Assembly (NCBI RefSeq): GCF_051195215.1
Contig: NZ_JBNAZM010000012.1
Coordinates: 56,680 to 120,679, forward strand
Length of the DNA: 64,000 nucleotides
Reading direction: 5' to 3'
Origin: Arhodomonas sp051195215
Lineage (GTDB): Bacteria > Pseudomonadota > Gammaproteobacteria > Nitrococcales > Nitrococcaceae
The notes beneath the pieces were generated by a model. It worked only from the letters and a program-made list of their open reading frames with translations. It had not been told where the DNA came from and ran no database searches. Position 1 is the stretch's first letter; each line of letters starts with the position of its first letter. The translations under genes and the position numbers were made by a program. Shown piece by piece: positions 7,860-16,493 of the stretch.

Positions 7860-9300
7860 ATCGTCACACTCCCAGTCCGAGCAACGCCCCCGGCGCCGCC
7901 GCAATACCGAGACGGAAAATGCCGGCGATGCCGCCGTGAGCATGTACCAGTCCCGCGAGAAGATATATCCGCGGGAGATCAGCGGCCGTTTCCAGTCGCT
8001 GCGCAAGTTCGCCGTATTCGCCCTGCTCGGCCTGTACTACCTGCTTCCCTGGGTGCAGTGGAACGGCCGGCAGGCGGTCCTGTTCGATCTCCACGCGCGG
8101 CAGTTTCACCTATTCGGTATCACGCTCTGGCCCCAGGATTTCTTCTACCTGGCGCTGCTGCTGATCATCTGCGCACTGGGGCTGTTCTTCGTCACCGCGA
8201 TCGCCGGCCGGGTGTGGTGTGGCTACGCCTGCCCCCAGACGGTGTGGACCGAGGTGTTCCTGTGGATGGAGCGCTGGTGCGAGGGCGACCGGCCCAAACG
8301 CATGAAGCTCGACCGTGGCCCGTGGACCGGCGAAAAAATCGCCCGCAAGGGCAGCAAGCACGTGCTGTGGGTCGTGTTCGCGCTGTGGACGGGATTCACC
8401 TTCGTCGCATTCTTCACCCCGGCACGGGAGCTCGCCGCGCGCACGGTGACGCTCGACCTCGGCGGTTGGGAAACCTTCTGGATGCTCTTCTATGGCTTCG
8501 CCACCTGGGGCAACGCCGGGTTCCTGCGTGAGCAGGTCTGCCTGTACATGTGCCCGTACGCGCGCTTTCAGAGCGCGATGTTCGACCGGGACACGATGAT
8601 CATCTCCTATGACGACAGCCGCGGCGAGCCGCGTGGCCCTCGCTCGCGCAGCGTCGACCCGCGCGCCAAGGGGCTCGGCGACTGCATCGACTGCACTCTG
8701 TGCGTGCAGGTCTGCCCCACCGGCATCGACATCCGCAAAGGGTTGCAGTACGAATGCATCGCCTGTGGCGCCTGCGTGGATGCCTGCGACCATGTCATGG
8801 ATCGCATGGAATACCCGCGCGGGCTGATCCGCTACACCACCGAGAACGCCATGGAGGAGCGCGCGACCCGGGTGCTGCGTCCCCGTACGATCATTTACGG
8901 CGCGCTGCTCACCGCCCTCGCGGTAGCGCTGGTAAGCGGCCTGCTGCTGCGTACGCCGCTACGGCTCGATATCATCCCCGACCGTAACGCCCTGTACCGG
9001 ATGACCGACACCGGGGCCATCGAGAACGTCTACCGTCTCTCAGTGATGAACATGGATCAGGCCAAGCACACGTATCGCTTCGAGACGAGTGGCCTGCCGG
9101 GGCTGACCATCGACGCCAACGCCGGCGAGAAGGTGACCCTCGAGCCCGGGGAAACCCGTAACGTCCCCGTACGCATCCGCACCTCGCCCGAGTCCGTGCG
9201 TCCCGGCGGCAACGACATTCAGGTCACGGTACGCAGCACCGGTGATCCGGACCTCGTCGTAACCGAGCCGACGCGCTTCCACGCCCCCATAGGGAGGTGA
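7849..9300 (+). CDS. ccoG: cbb3 oxidase accessory ferredoxin-like protein
   Basis: CcoG (FixG/RdxA) is a membrane protein with bacterial ferredoxin-type clusters; it is known as a copper reductase in cbb3 assembly. Of 483 residues, the N-terminal half carries about five membrane helices with the conserved motif GRVWCGYACPQTVWTE. Two [4Fe-4S] motifs start near residue 279 (CIDCTLCVQVCPTG and CIACGACVDACDH). A periplasmic Ig-like domain forms the C-terminus. The start overlaps the preceding small gene and fixH begins 3 bp after the stop. Confidence 0.95.
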   Translation: MTTRSSHSQSEQRPRRRRNTETENAGDAAVSMYQSREKIYPREISGRFQSLRKFAVFALLGLYYLLPWVQWNGRQAVLFDLHARQFHLFGITLWPQDFFYLALLLIICALGLFFVTAIAGRVWCGYACPQTVWTEVFLWMERWCEGDRPKRMKLDRGPWTGEKIARKGSKHVLWVVFALWTGFTFVAFFTPARELAARTVTLDLGGWETFWMLFYGFATWGNAGFLREQVCLYMCPYARFQSAMFDRDTMIISYDDSRGEPRGPRSRSVDPRAKGLGDCIDCTLCVQVCPTGIDIRKGLQYECIACGACVDACDHVMDRMEYPRGLIRYTTENAMEERATRVLRPRTIIYGALLTALAVALVSGLLLRTPLRLDIIPDRNALYRMTDTGAIENVYRLSVMNMDQAKHTYRFETSGLPGLTIDANAGEKVTLEPGETRNVPVRIRTSPESVRPGGNDIQVTVRSTGDPDLVVTEPTRFHAPIGR

Positions 9301-9303
9301 GCC

Positions 9304-9813
9304 ATGCAACCCACCGCGACCGCCGAGCGCCCCTGGTACCGCCACCCATGGCCGTGGTTGCTGGCCATACCGCCGGTCTCGGCGATCATCTTCTGGGCGG
9401 TGATCATCACCACGATGGCCGGCCCGCCCTCACTGGTAATCGATGATTACGCCAAGGTGGGCCTCGTCTATGAGCAGAATCGAACCCGTGACAGCGCGGC
9501 CGCGCGCCTGGACGTGGCGGCGCGGCTGCAGTGGCAGCGGGCGAACGGCGAGATCCGCGTCGCGATCACGCGTGGCGACGTGCAACCGACTGCCCTGACG
9601 CTGCGACTGAGCCATCCCACCGACGCGGCACGCGATCACACCGTCACCCTCACGCGCGACGCCGCCGGGCTCTACACGGGGCGTGTTCCCGTGGTCATCG
9701 ACGGCCGCCGCCATGTGCAGATCACGCCGCCGGATAGTCAGTGGCGGCTCTCCGGATCCCTGGATGCCCAACGCGAGGCGCTGACACTGGCCGCGTCCGG
9801 AGACCGCTCGTGA
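9304..9813 (+). CDS. fixH: FixH family protein, cbb3 oxidase assembly
   Basis: The 169-residue protein starts with WYRHPWPWLLAIPP and one membrane helix (about 15-38), then has a periplasmic domain with DDYAKVGLVYEQNRTRD, the typical FixH/CcoH layout. CcoH interacts with CcoN and is needed for stable cbb3 oxidase. It lies 3 bp after ccoG, and its stop codon overlaps the GTG start of ccoI. Confidence 0.92.
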   Translation: MQPTATAERPWYRHPWPWLLAIPPVSAIIFWAVIITTMAGPPSLVIDDYAKVGLVYEQNRTRDSAAARLDVAARLQWQRANGEIRVAITRGDVQPTALTLRLSHPTDAARDHTVTLTRDAAGLYTGRVPVVIDGRRHVQITPPDSQWRLSGSLDAQREALTLAASGDRS

Positions 9814-12260
9814 ACGAAACCGTGTGCTTTCACTGCGGCGACCCGATGCCCCGCGGTGAGCGACGCACGGTGGAGATCGACGGCGTCGCCCGACCGGTGT
9901 GCTGTCCGGGCTGCGAGGCGGTGGCCTCGCTCATCGCCGGTCAGGGGCTCTCGGACTTCTACCGTTTCCGCAACGGCGCCTCGGCACGTCCGGAGACCGA
10001 TCGCGACGATCAATGGCAGGCCTGGGACCGCGCCGAGCTCCAGGCAAGCCACGTCACCGAGCACGACGACGGTACCTGCGGCGTGACGCTCATGGCCGAG
10101 GGCATCACCTGCAGCGCCTGCACCTGGCTGATCGAACACGCTCTTGCGAACGTCCCCGGTGTGGTGGACATTCAGGCCAACCCGGCGACCGCGCGGGTGA
10201 TGCTTCGCTGGCAACCGTCGCGCATTCCGCTCTCGCGTCTGCTACGCCGCATCGCCGGGCTCGGCTACCGGCCGCATCCGGTGGGCAGCGACAGTGCCCT
10301 GTCCGTGCCGGTGCGTGAGCGCCGTGCCGCGCTCAAGCGCCTCGCCGTGGCCGGGCTCGGCATGATGCAGGTGATGATGTACGCGGTCGCCCTCTACGCG
10401 GGGGCGATCCACGACGACATGGACCCGGTGTTCGTGCACTTTCTCCGCACGGTGAGCCTGCTCGTGGCCACACCGGTCGTCTTCTACGCCGGCGCCCCGT
10501 TCTTCCGGGGGGCCTGGCGTGATATCCGCGCGCGTCGGCCCGGGATGGACGTCCCAGTCGCCCTGGCCATCGGTGCGGCCTACGCCGCCAGCCTTTGGCA
10601 CACCTTCTTCGGCGGCGGCGAGGTCTACTTCGATTCGGTGACCATGTTCATCTTCTTCCTCACCGTCGCACGGTTTCTGGAAATGACCGCGCGCCACCGT
10701 GCCAACCGCGGACTCGAAACCCTCGCCGGGTTGCTGCCGTCGACCGCCGTGCGGGTAGTCGACGGCGTTAGTGAGCGCGTCGCGGCAAGCGAGCTGCGCG
10801 CGGGTGATCGCGTGCGCGTGGCCGCCGGTGAGGCAGTGCCCGCCGACGGCCGCATTCTCGAAGGACACACTCACCTCGACGAATCCATGCTCACCGGTGA
10901 GTATCGCGCGCGCAGCCGCGCTCCGGGCGACGCAATCTCCGCGGGTACGGTCAACGCTGGTAACGCCGTCGAGATGCGCATCGAACGCCTCGCCGACGAC
11001 ACCCTGCTCGCCAGCATCGTGCGCCTGCTGGAGCAGGCCCAATCACGCCGGCCGGCGATCACCCAGCTCGCCGACCGCATCGCCCGCCATTTCGTCACCG
11101 CCGTGCTCATCGCGGCGGCGGCCACCGGTGTGGTCTGGTGGCACCTGGAACCCTCGCGTGCCTTCGAGATCGTGCTCGCCGTCCTCGTCATCTCCTGCCC
11201 CTGCGCCCTGTCATTGGCCACCCCCGCCGCGCTCGTCTCCGCCACCGGGCGGCTCGCACGGCAGGGCGTGCTGGTAGCGCACCCGGGCGCGCTGGAGACA
11301 CTCGCCCGCGCGGACCGGGTCGTGCTCGACAAAACGGGCACTCTCACCCGGGGGCGCATCACGATCCAGCGCATCGATGATCGGCAGGGCCTCGGTGAGG
11401 CACAATGCGCCAGGCTCGCCGCCGCCCTGGAAGCGCACTCCGCACACCCGCTCGCGGCGGCGTTCCGCGCCTGGCACGACGGCCTGGAGGCGAACGCCGT
11501 CGTCGAGCATCGCGGTGACGGCGTGGAAGGCATGATCGCCGGCCAACGCCTGCGGCTCGGCCGACCCGCCTGGGTCGCGGCACTGTCCCGTACCGAGGCG
11601 CCGAGCCAAAGCGAGGCCCACACCCTCGTCGCGCTCGGCGACGAGACGGGCATCATCGCGTCGTTCGCTCTTGCCGATGAGCTGCGTCAAGGCGCCGCCG
11701 AGGCCGTCGCCGGCCTGGCCAGCGAAGGGCTGCACGTCGAAATCGCCAGCGGCGATGCCGAATCCGCGGTAGCAACCGTCGCCAATGCGGCCGGCGTCGA
11801 CGACTGGTACTCGAGCATGCGCCCCGCGGACAAGCTAACCCACATCGACGCCCTGCAGGCCAGAGACCATCGCGTGGTCATGGTGGGCGACGGCGTCAAT
11901 GATGCGCCGGTGCTCGCCGGTGCCGACGTGGCCGTGGCCATCGGCGCCGGCAGCGCGCTGGCCCGGGCCAACGCCGACCTCATCCTGCTCAGCGAGGATC
12001 TGGCCACGCTGGGCGAGGCCCGTCGCGTGGCACGGCGCAGCGTCGCTACGATTCGACAGAATCTGGCCTGGGCGGCATGCTACAACGTCGCTGCGCTTCC
12101 CCTGGCCGCGAGCGGCGTGCTCGCCCCCTGGCTCGCGGCCATCGGGATGTCACTCAGCTCGTTGGTGGTGGTCGGCAACGCACTGCGCCTCGCCCGCGAC
12201 GCCCGGACGAAGACGCCCCACGTTGCGCATCCGGCCACCACCCGGGAGGCAGCCGCATGA
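9810..12260 (+). CDS. ccoI: Cu-exporting P1B-type ATPase for cbb3 oxidase assembly
   Basis: CcoI/FixI moves copper across the inner membrane for the CuB site. The 816-residue protein has a cysteine-rich N-terminus (CFHCG and CCPGC), a heavy-metal domain motif GITCSAC near 98-104, eight predicted membrane helices, the CPC metal-binding motif near 462, the phosphorylation motif DKTGTLT near 506 and GDGVNDAP near 692. I chose the GTG at 9810, which overlaps the fixH stop and places the Cys-rich motif at residue 6; a longer in-frame start inside fixH would add unconserved residues. It overlaps ccoS by 4 bp. Confidence 0.96.
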   Translation: MNETVCFHCGDPMPRGERRTVEIDGVARPVCCPGCEAVASLIAGQGLSDFYRFRNGASARPETDRDDQWQAWDRAELQASHVTEHDDGTCGVTLMAEGITCSACTWLIEHALANVPGVVDIQANPATARVMLRWQPSRIPLSRLLRRIAGLGYRPHPVGSDSALSVPVRERRAALKRLAVAGLGMMQVMMYAVALYAGAIHDDMDPVFVHFLRTVSLLVATPVVFYAGAPFFRGAWRDIRARRPGMDVPVALAIGAAYAASLWHTFFGGGEVYFDSVTMFIFFLTVARFLEMTARHRANRGLETLAGLLPSTAVRVVDGVSERVAASELRAGDRVRVAAGEAVPADGRILEGHTHLDESMLTGEYRARSRAPGDAISAGTVNAGNAVEMRIERLADDTLLASIVRLLEQAQSRRPAITQLADRIARHFVTAVLIAAAATGVVWWHLEPSRAFEIVLAVLVISCPCALSLATPAALVSATGRLARQGVLVAHPGALETLARADRVVLDKTGTLTRGRITIQRIDDRQGLGEAQCARLAAALEAHSAHPLAAAFRAWHDGLEANAVVEHRGDGVEGMIAGQRLRLGRPAWVAALSRTEAPSQSEAHTLVALGDETGIIASFALADELRQGAAEAVAGLASEGLHVEIASGDAESAVATVANAAGVDDWYSSMRPADKLTHIDALQARDHRVVMVGDGVNDAPVLAGADVAVAIGAGSALARANADLILLSEDLATLGEARRVARRSVATIRQNLAWAACYNVAALPLAASGVLAPWLAAIGMSLSSLVVVGNALRLARDARTKTPHVAHPATTREAAA

Positions 12261-12448
12261 GTATTCTCTTCGTGCTGATACCCTTGGCGCTGGTTCTGCT
12301 CGCCGGCGCGATCTGGGCCTTCTTCTGGGCGGTGAGCAGCGGCCAGTTCGACGACCTGGACACCCCCGCGTGGCGCATCCTGACGGACACGGACGCCCCA
12401 TCCCGGCCACGCACGGATGACGCCGAGCACCCGGAAGAGAAAGGCTAG
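12257..12448 (+). CDS. ccoS: cbb3 oxidase maturation protein CcoS
   Basis: CcoS is needed for insertion of haem b and CuB into CcoN. This 63-residue protein has one N-terminal helix (ILFVLIPLALVLLAGAIWAFFWAV region) followed by the signature SGQFDDLDTPAWRIL. The ATG overlaps the ccoI stop by 4 bp and the stop is followed at once by the next ATG. Confidence 0.95.
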   Translation: MSILFVLIPLALVLLAGAIWAFFWAVSSGQFDDLDTPAWRILTDTDAPSRPRTDDAEHPEEKG

Positions 12449-13168
12449 ATGTCGCTCGAACTCGTTACGGCCGCCTTTCTCTCCGGCCTGTTCGGCAGCG
12501 CGCATTGCGTCGGCATGTGCGGCGGTATCAGCGCCGCCCTCGGCATGGGCGCGGGCGGCAACGCCTCGGCGATGCGCCTAGCCGGCTACGCTTCCTTGTA
12601 CAACCTGGGCAGGATCGGGAGCTATATCGGCGCGGGCGCTGTGGCGGGCGCTGTTGGCACCTGGCTCGGCATAGGTTTCGACGTCGCGGACTGGGCGACG
12701 GCGCTTCGCATGGTCGCCGGGGCGGTAATCATCGCCATCGGCCTGCAGCTCGGCTTCGGCTGGCGCCTGCTGGCCCCCGTCGAACGCGCAGGATTTCGCG
12801 TATGGCGCCATCTGGCGCCGCTGGCGCGCTCGCTCATGACCGCTCGCAATCCGGCCCGTGCACTGGCGCTGGGCGCCCTCTGGGGCTGGCTGCCCTGCGG
12901 CCTGGTCTACGGCATGCTGCTCATGGCGAGCGTCTCCGGCGGCGCGCCTGGCGGCATGGTGGTGATGGCGGCCTTCGGGGCCGGCACATTGCCCGCGATG
13001 ATCGCCACCGGTGCCGTCGGCGGTCACCTACGGCGTCTCACCGCACGCCCGGGTTTGCGCCGGGCGGCCGGCGGCATGATGGTGGCGCTTGGCGTATGGA
13101 CGGTGGCGCTGCCCTCCCTGCTGATCCGCCTGGATCTTCAGGGCCTAGCCGCCCTTTGTCTGCCTTAG
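12449..13168 (+). CDS. Sulfite exporter TauE/SafE-family (UreH-domain) membrane protein
   Basis: The 239-residue protein has about six membrane segments. The N-terminal motif GLFGSAHCVGMCGGISAALG is diagnostic of the UreH/DsbD-like transmembrane family, and the repeat half carries WGWLPCGLVYGML. It starts on the base after the ccoS stop codon, so it is the last gene of the cco operon. Homologues are frequent at this place in gammaproteobacterial cco operons. The paired Cys-containing motifs suggest a role in metal or thiol transport during oxidase maturation; that role is inferred from context. Confidence 0.88.
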   Translation: MSLELVTAAFLSGLFGSAHCVGMCGGISAALGMGAGGNASAMRLAGYASLYNLGRIGSYIGAGAVAGAVGTWLGIGFDVADWATALRMVAGAVIIAIGLQLGFGWRLLAPVERAGFRVWRHLAPLARSLMTARNPARALALGALWGWLPCGLVYGMLLMASVSGGAPGGMVVMAAFGAGTLPAMIATGAVGGHLRRLTARPGLRRAAGGMMVALGVWTVALPSLLIRLDLQGLAALCLP

Positions 13169-13516
13169 CGATCGCCGCGCGTTGACCCGCCGATGATCGA
13201 AAACGGCGACGTTGACTGCGCGCCGGGAACGCGGAAAACGCCACGCCCAGTCCGCAGGCGGAGTTGTTGTCTCCCTGACGACCCGGCTGGTCACTCTCGT
13301 ACTTGGCTGGCTGGTGGGTCATTTCTGACCGACTAGCTGCCGGAGAACGACTCCACCAACCCAGCCCCGCGAACCGTCTCGCCAGCCGCGTGGGCGGCAG
13401 CACCGGATTTGCGTAGGTAACGGGGGACAACCCAGCACACGAACAATGGCTGCCCCGTAGACAGGCTCCCGAGTGTCCGCAACGACGCCGTGTTGGCGTG
13501 TCCCGGCGCACCACGC
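13169..13516. other. Intergenic region upstream of the sigma-54-type promoter
   Basis: No convincing gene is seen in these 348 bases. Two elements stand out. One is a short inverted repeat GGTCA-TTTC-TGACC at 13317-13330, about 190 bp upstream of the sigma-54-type promoter, which could be an enhancer-binding-protein site. The other is the dodecamer GCAACGACGCCG at 13479-13490, repeated at 13546-13557 on the other side of the promoter. Confidence 0.4.
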
Positions 13517-13532
13517 TGGCATCGCTCTTGCT
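13517..13532 (+). promoter_or_regulatory. Sigma-54 (-24/-12) type promoter
   Basis: The sequence TGGCATCGCTCTTGCT keeps the invariant GG and GC with 10 bases between them and matches TGGCACG-N4-TTGCW at nearly all conserved positions. It lies 40 bp upstream of the ATG of the 113-residue protein. Sigma-54 promoters need an AAA+ activator; none is encoded in the window. Confidence 0.65.
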
Positions 13533-13571
13533 GCTTCCCCTGCAGGCAACGACGCCGAATCGGGGGACACA

Positions 13572-13913
13572 ATGATCGAGCTCGACCGCCGGATGATCGA
13601 AACCGCCCTGAAAATGCGCCGGCGCCTGCGGGGCCACGGTCGCGAGGCGCCGCCCCTGAGCGATCCCGGACTCGTCCCGTGGCTCCTGGAGCAGACGGAC
13701 GCGGTGGCCGACGGCGAGCTCCACCGCCTCGCCGAGACGCTGCGCGCCCGCCTGCCGAGCACCGACTCGGCCGAACCGCCCGCTCCGACGACACTGCGCC
13801 GTTACCGCGGCGCCGCGCTTCCGCAGCGCACGGGGTCCACCGAAGGCGCCGCGAGTGACCGCTACAAGCGGACGACTTCGCGTCGTGTCTACCGGGGTCG
13901 GCCGTTGCCGTAA
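13572..13913 (+). CDS. Small basic protein of unknown function, probably sigma-54 dependent
   Basis: The 113-residue product is soluble, without signal peptide or membrane segment. The N-terminal two thirds look helical (MIELDRRMIETALKMRRRLR, then LVPWLLEQTDAVADGELHRL), while the last 40 residues are strongly basic and Tyr/Arg-rich, with two similar pieces, LRRYRGAALP and RRVYRGRPLP. I do not recognise a family. The basic tail would suit nucleic-acid binding, which is inference. The gene starts 40 bp after a sigma-54-type promoter and is followed after 134 bp by the Clp1-metallo-beta-lactamase fusion in the same direction, so the two may form one transcription unit. Confidence 0.65.
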   Translation: MIELDRRMIETALKMRRRLRGHGREAPPLSDPGLVPWLLEQTDAVADGELHRLAETLRARLPSTDSAEPPAPTTLRRYRGAALPQRTGSTEGAASDRYKRTTSRRVYRGRPLP

Positions 13914-14047
13914 CGCGCAATCCTGGTGCGATAACGCTCCGGGATTGAGCATGACGCGCCGCCCCGAACGCTTTGCGATTCGGCATCGGCGCCGGACGCG
14001 ACCTGCCCGCATCGATTCACCGCGGCATTACACGCTACATTGGGGGA

Positions 14048-16024
14048 ATGGCGAGTCACGAACAGCGCCTTCTCCCCGGCACCCCGCCCGCCGCCCTGGC
14101 CGACACGCTTTTCGCCGTGCACCGGCGCATATTGCTCTTCGGCAGTCCGGGCACGGGCAAGAGCACGATGGCAGCAGCCATCGCTCGTGCCCTCACCGCC
14201 GGCAACCGCACGCCGGCCTGCCTCAACGCGGACCCGGGAGAACCGAGCTTCGGCGTCCCGGGGACCATTGGCCTCGGGCTCTGGGAGGCGGATGGCTGGC
14301 GCCTCGAGACGATGATCCCCTTGTGCACGCTGGATGCGGCGCGCTTTCGCCTGCCCCTGGTAACTGCCGTGGCACGTCTCGCCACTCGGGTACCAAGGCA
14401 CTGCCCCGTGATCGTGGACTATCCCGGTGTGACCCGGGGCGCCGCGGGGGCGGAACTGCTTCTCTCGCTGGTGGAGACCGTCGGCGTGGAGGTGGTGGTG
14501 GCACTCGTCCGCGACGACGACTCAATGCCGCTCGCCGACGAGCTCCGCGACGTCCCGGCCACCGTCTATCGCGTCGCCGCCCATGCGGACGCCCGGCGCC
14601 CGCCACCACTCGCCCGCCGTCGCCATCGCACCGCACTCTGGGATGCCTACCTGAGAGATGCCGCAACGCGCGACATGAACATCGCCGACTGCCGCCTGCT
14701 GGGGACGCCCCCGCCGCGGACGGCCCACGACGCCTGGACCGGTCGCCAGGTGGCTCTCTACCACGAGGGTGCGCTCCAGGGCATGGGCGAGGTGGATACA
14801 CTGGATGCCGGCGTCCTGCGCATCAAGACGGCGGCGGAGATCGGCGGCTGGGTCGACGCGCTCGTCGTTCGCGACGCCCAGCGGGGCGACAACGGCCTTT
14901 TGGAGACCGCCGCACGGCGCGCCCCCCGGCCGGGACTACGCCAGCAACCGGCCGACGTGTTGCCCAGCCCGCTCGAGGCCCTGCCCGTGGGCCCGAGGCC
15001 GGTGGTGCGCACGGGTCCCGTAGTCGCCTCGCTGGTCAACGGGGTGCTGGGCGATCCGCTGCTGCACATCCGCCTTCGCCGCCAGCGTCGCAGCCTGTTC
15101 ATCGACCTGGGCGACCCCGGCCACCTCCCCGCGAAGACGGCGCACCAGGTCACCGACGTCTTCGTAACCCATGCCCACTTCGACCACATCGGCGGCTTTC
15201 CCTGGCTGCTTCGGTCCCGCATCGGCGACTTCCCCGAGCTGCGTCTGTATGGGCCGCCCGGGCTCGCCGAGCACATCGAAGGCTTCGTCCGTGGCATTCT
15301 CTGGGACCGGGTGGGCGAGCGCGCCCCCCGCATGCGGGTAACCGAGTTCGACGGCGAGACCGTGCGCCGGTTCCGCGTGGTCGCCGGCCGCGCCGGTCCG
15401 GTGGCGTTGGACGAAATGCCTGCCCGGGCCGGGGTGCTGCTGGACGAGGCGGAGTTCCGGGTGCGCGCCCGCGTGCTCGACCACGGAACCCCCGTGCTCG
15501 CTTATGCGTTCGAGCCCAGCGCGCAGGTCAACGTCCGCAAGGAACGCCTCGCCGCGCGGGGTCTGGAGCCGGGCCCCTGGCTCGGCGAGCTCAAGCAGCG
15601 GCTACTCGCCGGCGAGTCGGAGCACATCGTCACGCTGCCCGACGGCACCGCCGAGCCAGCGCGCCGGCTCGCCGAAGCATTGACCATCACCACCCCAGGC
15701 AAGCGCATCGCCTACGCCACGGACTTCGCCGAAACCGCGGAGAACTTTCTCCGGCTCGGTGAGCTTGCCGCGGGCGCCCACGTGCTCTTCTGCGAGGCGT
15801 CCTTCCGGCGGGTCGACGCCGCCCAGGCCCGCCGCACCGGCCACCTCACCACCGACGGCTGCGCGACCGCCGCTCGCGCCGCCGATCCCGCCACGCTGGT
15901 GCCCTTCCATTTCTCGCGCCGCTACGAGGGCGGTCTGGAGCCGGTCTACACGGAGATCGCGGCGGGTTTCCCACGCATGGCATTTCCGACGACGCCGGGG
16001 GAAGCCCCGCGCACGGGGCCCTGA
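14048..16024 (+). CDS. Fusion of Clp1-type polynucleotide kinase and RNase Z-like metallo-beta-lactamase
   Basis: The 658-residue protein joins two RNA-processing-type folds. Residues about 1-190 look like the Clp1/Grc3/NOL9 P-loop kinase family: Walker A GSPGTGKST at 32-40, the ADPGEPSFGVPG segment at 61-72 (like the D-x-D-x-GQ...PG motif of Clp1), and VIVDYPGVTRG near 122-132. Residues about 235-300 (ALYHEGALQGMGEV, LRIKTAAEIGGW) resemble the Clp1 C-terminal beta domain. From about 335 the chain is a metallo-beta-lactamase with HAHFDH at 375-380, LDHGTPVLAYAF, YATDFAE near 556, GHLTTDG and FHFSRRYEG near 620, all as in RNase Z. I chose the first ATG; an in-frame TTG at 13973 is possible. 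A 5'-kinase plus 3'-endonuclease activity on RNA is inferred. Confidence 0.82.
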   Translation: MASHEQRLLPGTPPAALADTLFAVHRRILLFGSPGTGKSTMAAAIARALTAGNRTPACLNADPGEPSFGVPGTIGLGLWEADGWRLETMIPLCTLDAARFRLPLVTAVARLATRVPRHCPVIVDYPGVTRGAAGAELLLSLVETVGVEVVVALVRDDDSMPLADELRDVPATVYRVAAHADARRPPPLARRRHRTALWDAYLRDAATRDMNIADCRLLGTPPPRTAHDAWTGRQVALYHEGALQGMGEVDTLDAGVLRIKTAAEIGGWVDALVVRDAQRGDNGLLETAARRAPRPGLRQQPADVLPSPLEALPVGPRPVVRTGPVVASLVNGVLGDPLLHIRLRRQRRSLFIDLGDPGHLPAKTAHQVTDVFVTHAHFDHIGGFPWLLRSRIGDFPELRLYGPPGLAEHIEGFVRGILWDRVGERAPRMRVTEFDGETVRRFRVVAGRAGPVALDEMPARAGVLLDEAEFRVRARVLDHGTPVLAYAFEPSAQVNVRKERLAARGLEPGPWLGELKQRLLAGESEHIVTLPDGTAEPARRLAEALTITTPGKRIAYATDFAETAENFLRLGELAAGAHVLFCEASFRRVDAAQARRTGHLTTDGCATAARAADPATLVPFHFSRRYEGGLEPVYTEIAAGFPRMAFPTTPGEAPRTGP

Positions 16025-16031
16025 CCGGCAC

Positions 16032-16493
16032 TCACGCCGCCCCGGAGGCCGGCGCCCTGACACTGCGCCGCCCGCTGAGTCGTAAACCGTCCCGCAGGTT
16101 GAGGCCCAGGAGCGTGATATTCACGCCGCCGGCGAGAAGCTCGACGGCCTGCACGGCGTAGAAGACCGAATCGAGCTCACCGGTCACCGCCTTGTGGTGC
16201 AGGAACACGGCGGCCGGCACCAGCACGAGCAGGCCGTTGCCGGCAACGACCGGCATGCGCCGCTGCTTGCGCCGCACGAGCCCACCGCCACGACCTTTTG
16301 CCAGGGCGAATCCACTCGCTCCGGTCACCATCAGCGCCGGAATGAGTACCGCCATGCCGAGCAGGATGCCGTACTTCACGGCAACGACCGCGGTCTGCCC
16401 GAGAAACAGCTCGGTGACGACCGTGGCACTCCAGAACGTGACGACCGTCGCCAGAGCGAGCGTCCCCGCCGCCGCGTGGGCAATGACTTTCAT
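16032..16493 (-). CDS. Conserved four-helix membrane protein
   Basis: The 153-residue protein has about four hydrophobic segments (roughly 4-28, 38-63, 84-98 and 112-132), with a basic loop KGRGGGLVRRKQRRMP between helices two and three. I do not recognise a named family. It is translationally coupled to the MarR regulator upstream (ATGA overlap of 4 bp), so its expression is probably under that regulator, possibly as an efflux-related or stress membrane protein. It converges on the Clp1-MBL gene with only 7 bp between stop codons. Confidence 0.75.
   Translation of the reverse strand: MKVIAHAAAGTLALATVVTFWSATVVTELFLGQTAVVAVKYGILLGMAVLIPALMVTGASGFALAKGRGGGLVRRKQRRMPVVAGNGLLVLVPAAVFLHHKAVTGELDSVFYAVQAVELLAGGVNITLLGLNLRDGLRLSGRRSVRAPASGAA

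Noticed and set aside
13855..15762. 635-residue Arg/Pro-rich open frame overlapping the kinase-nuclease fusion in another frame
   Set aside because: Composition is that of an out-of-frame reading; the overlapping frame has clear catalytic motifs.
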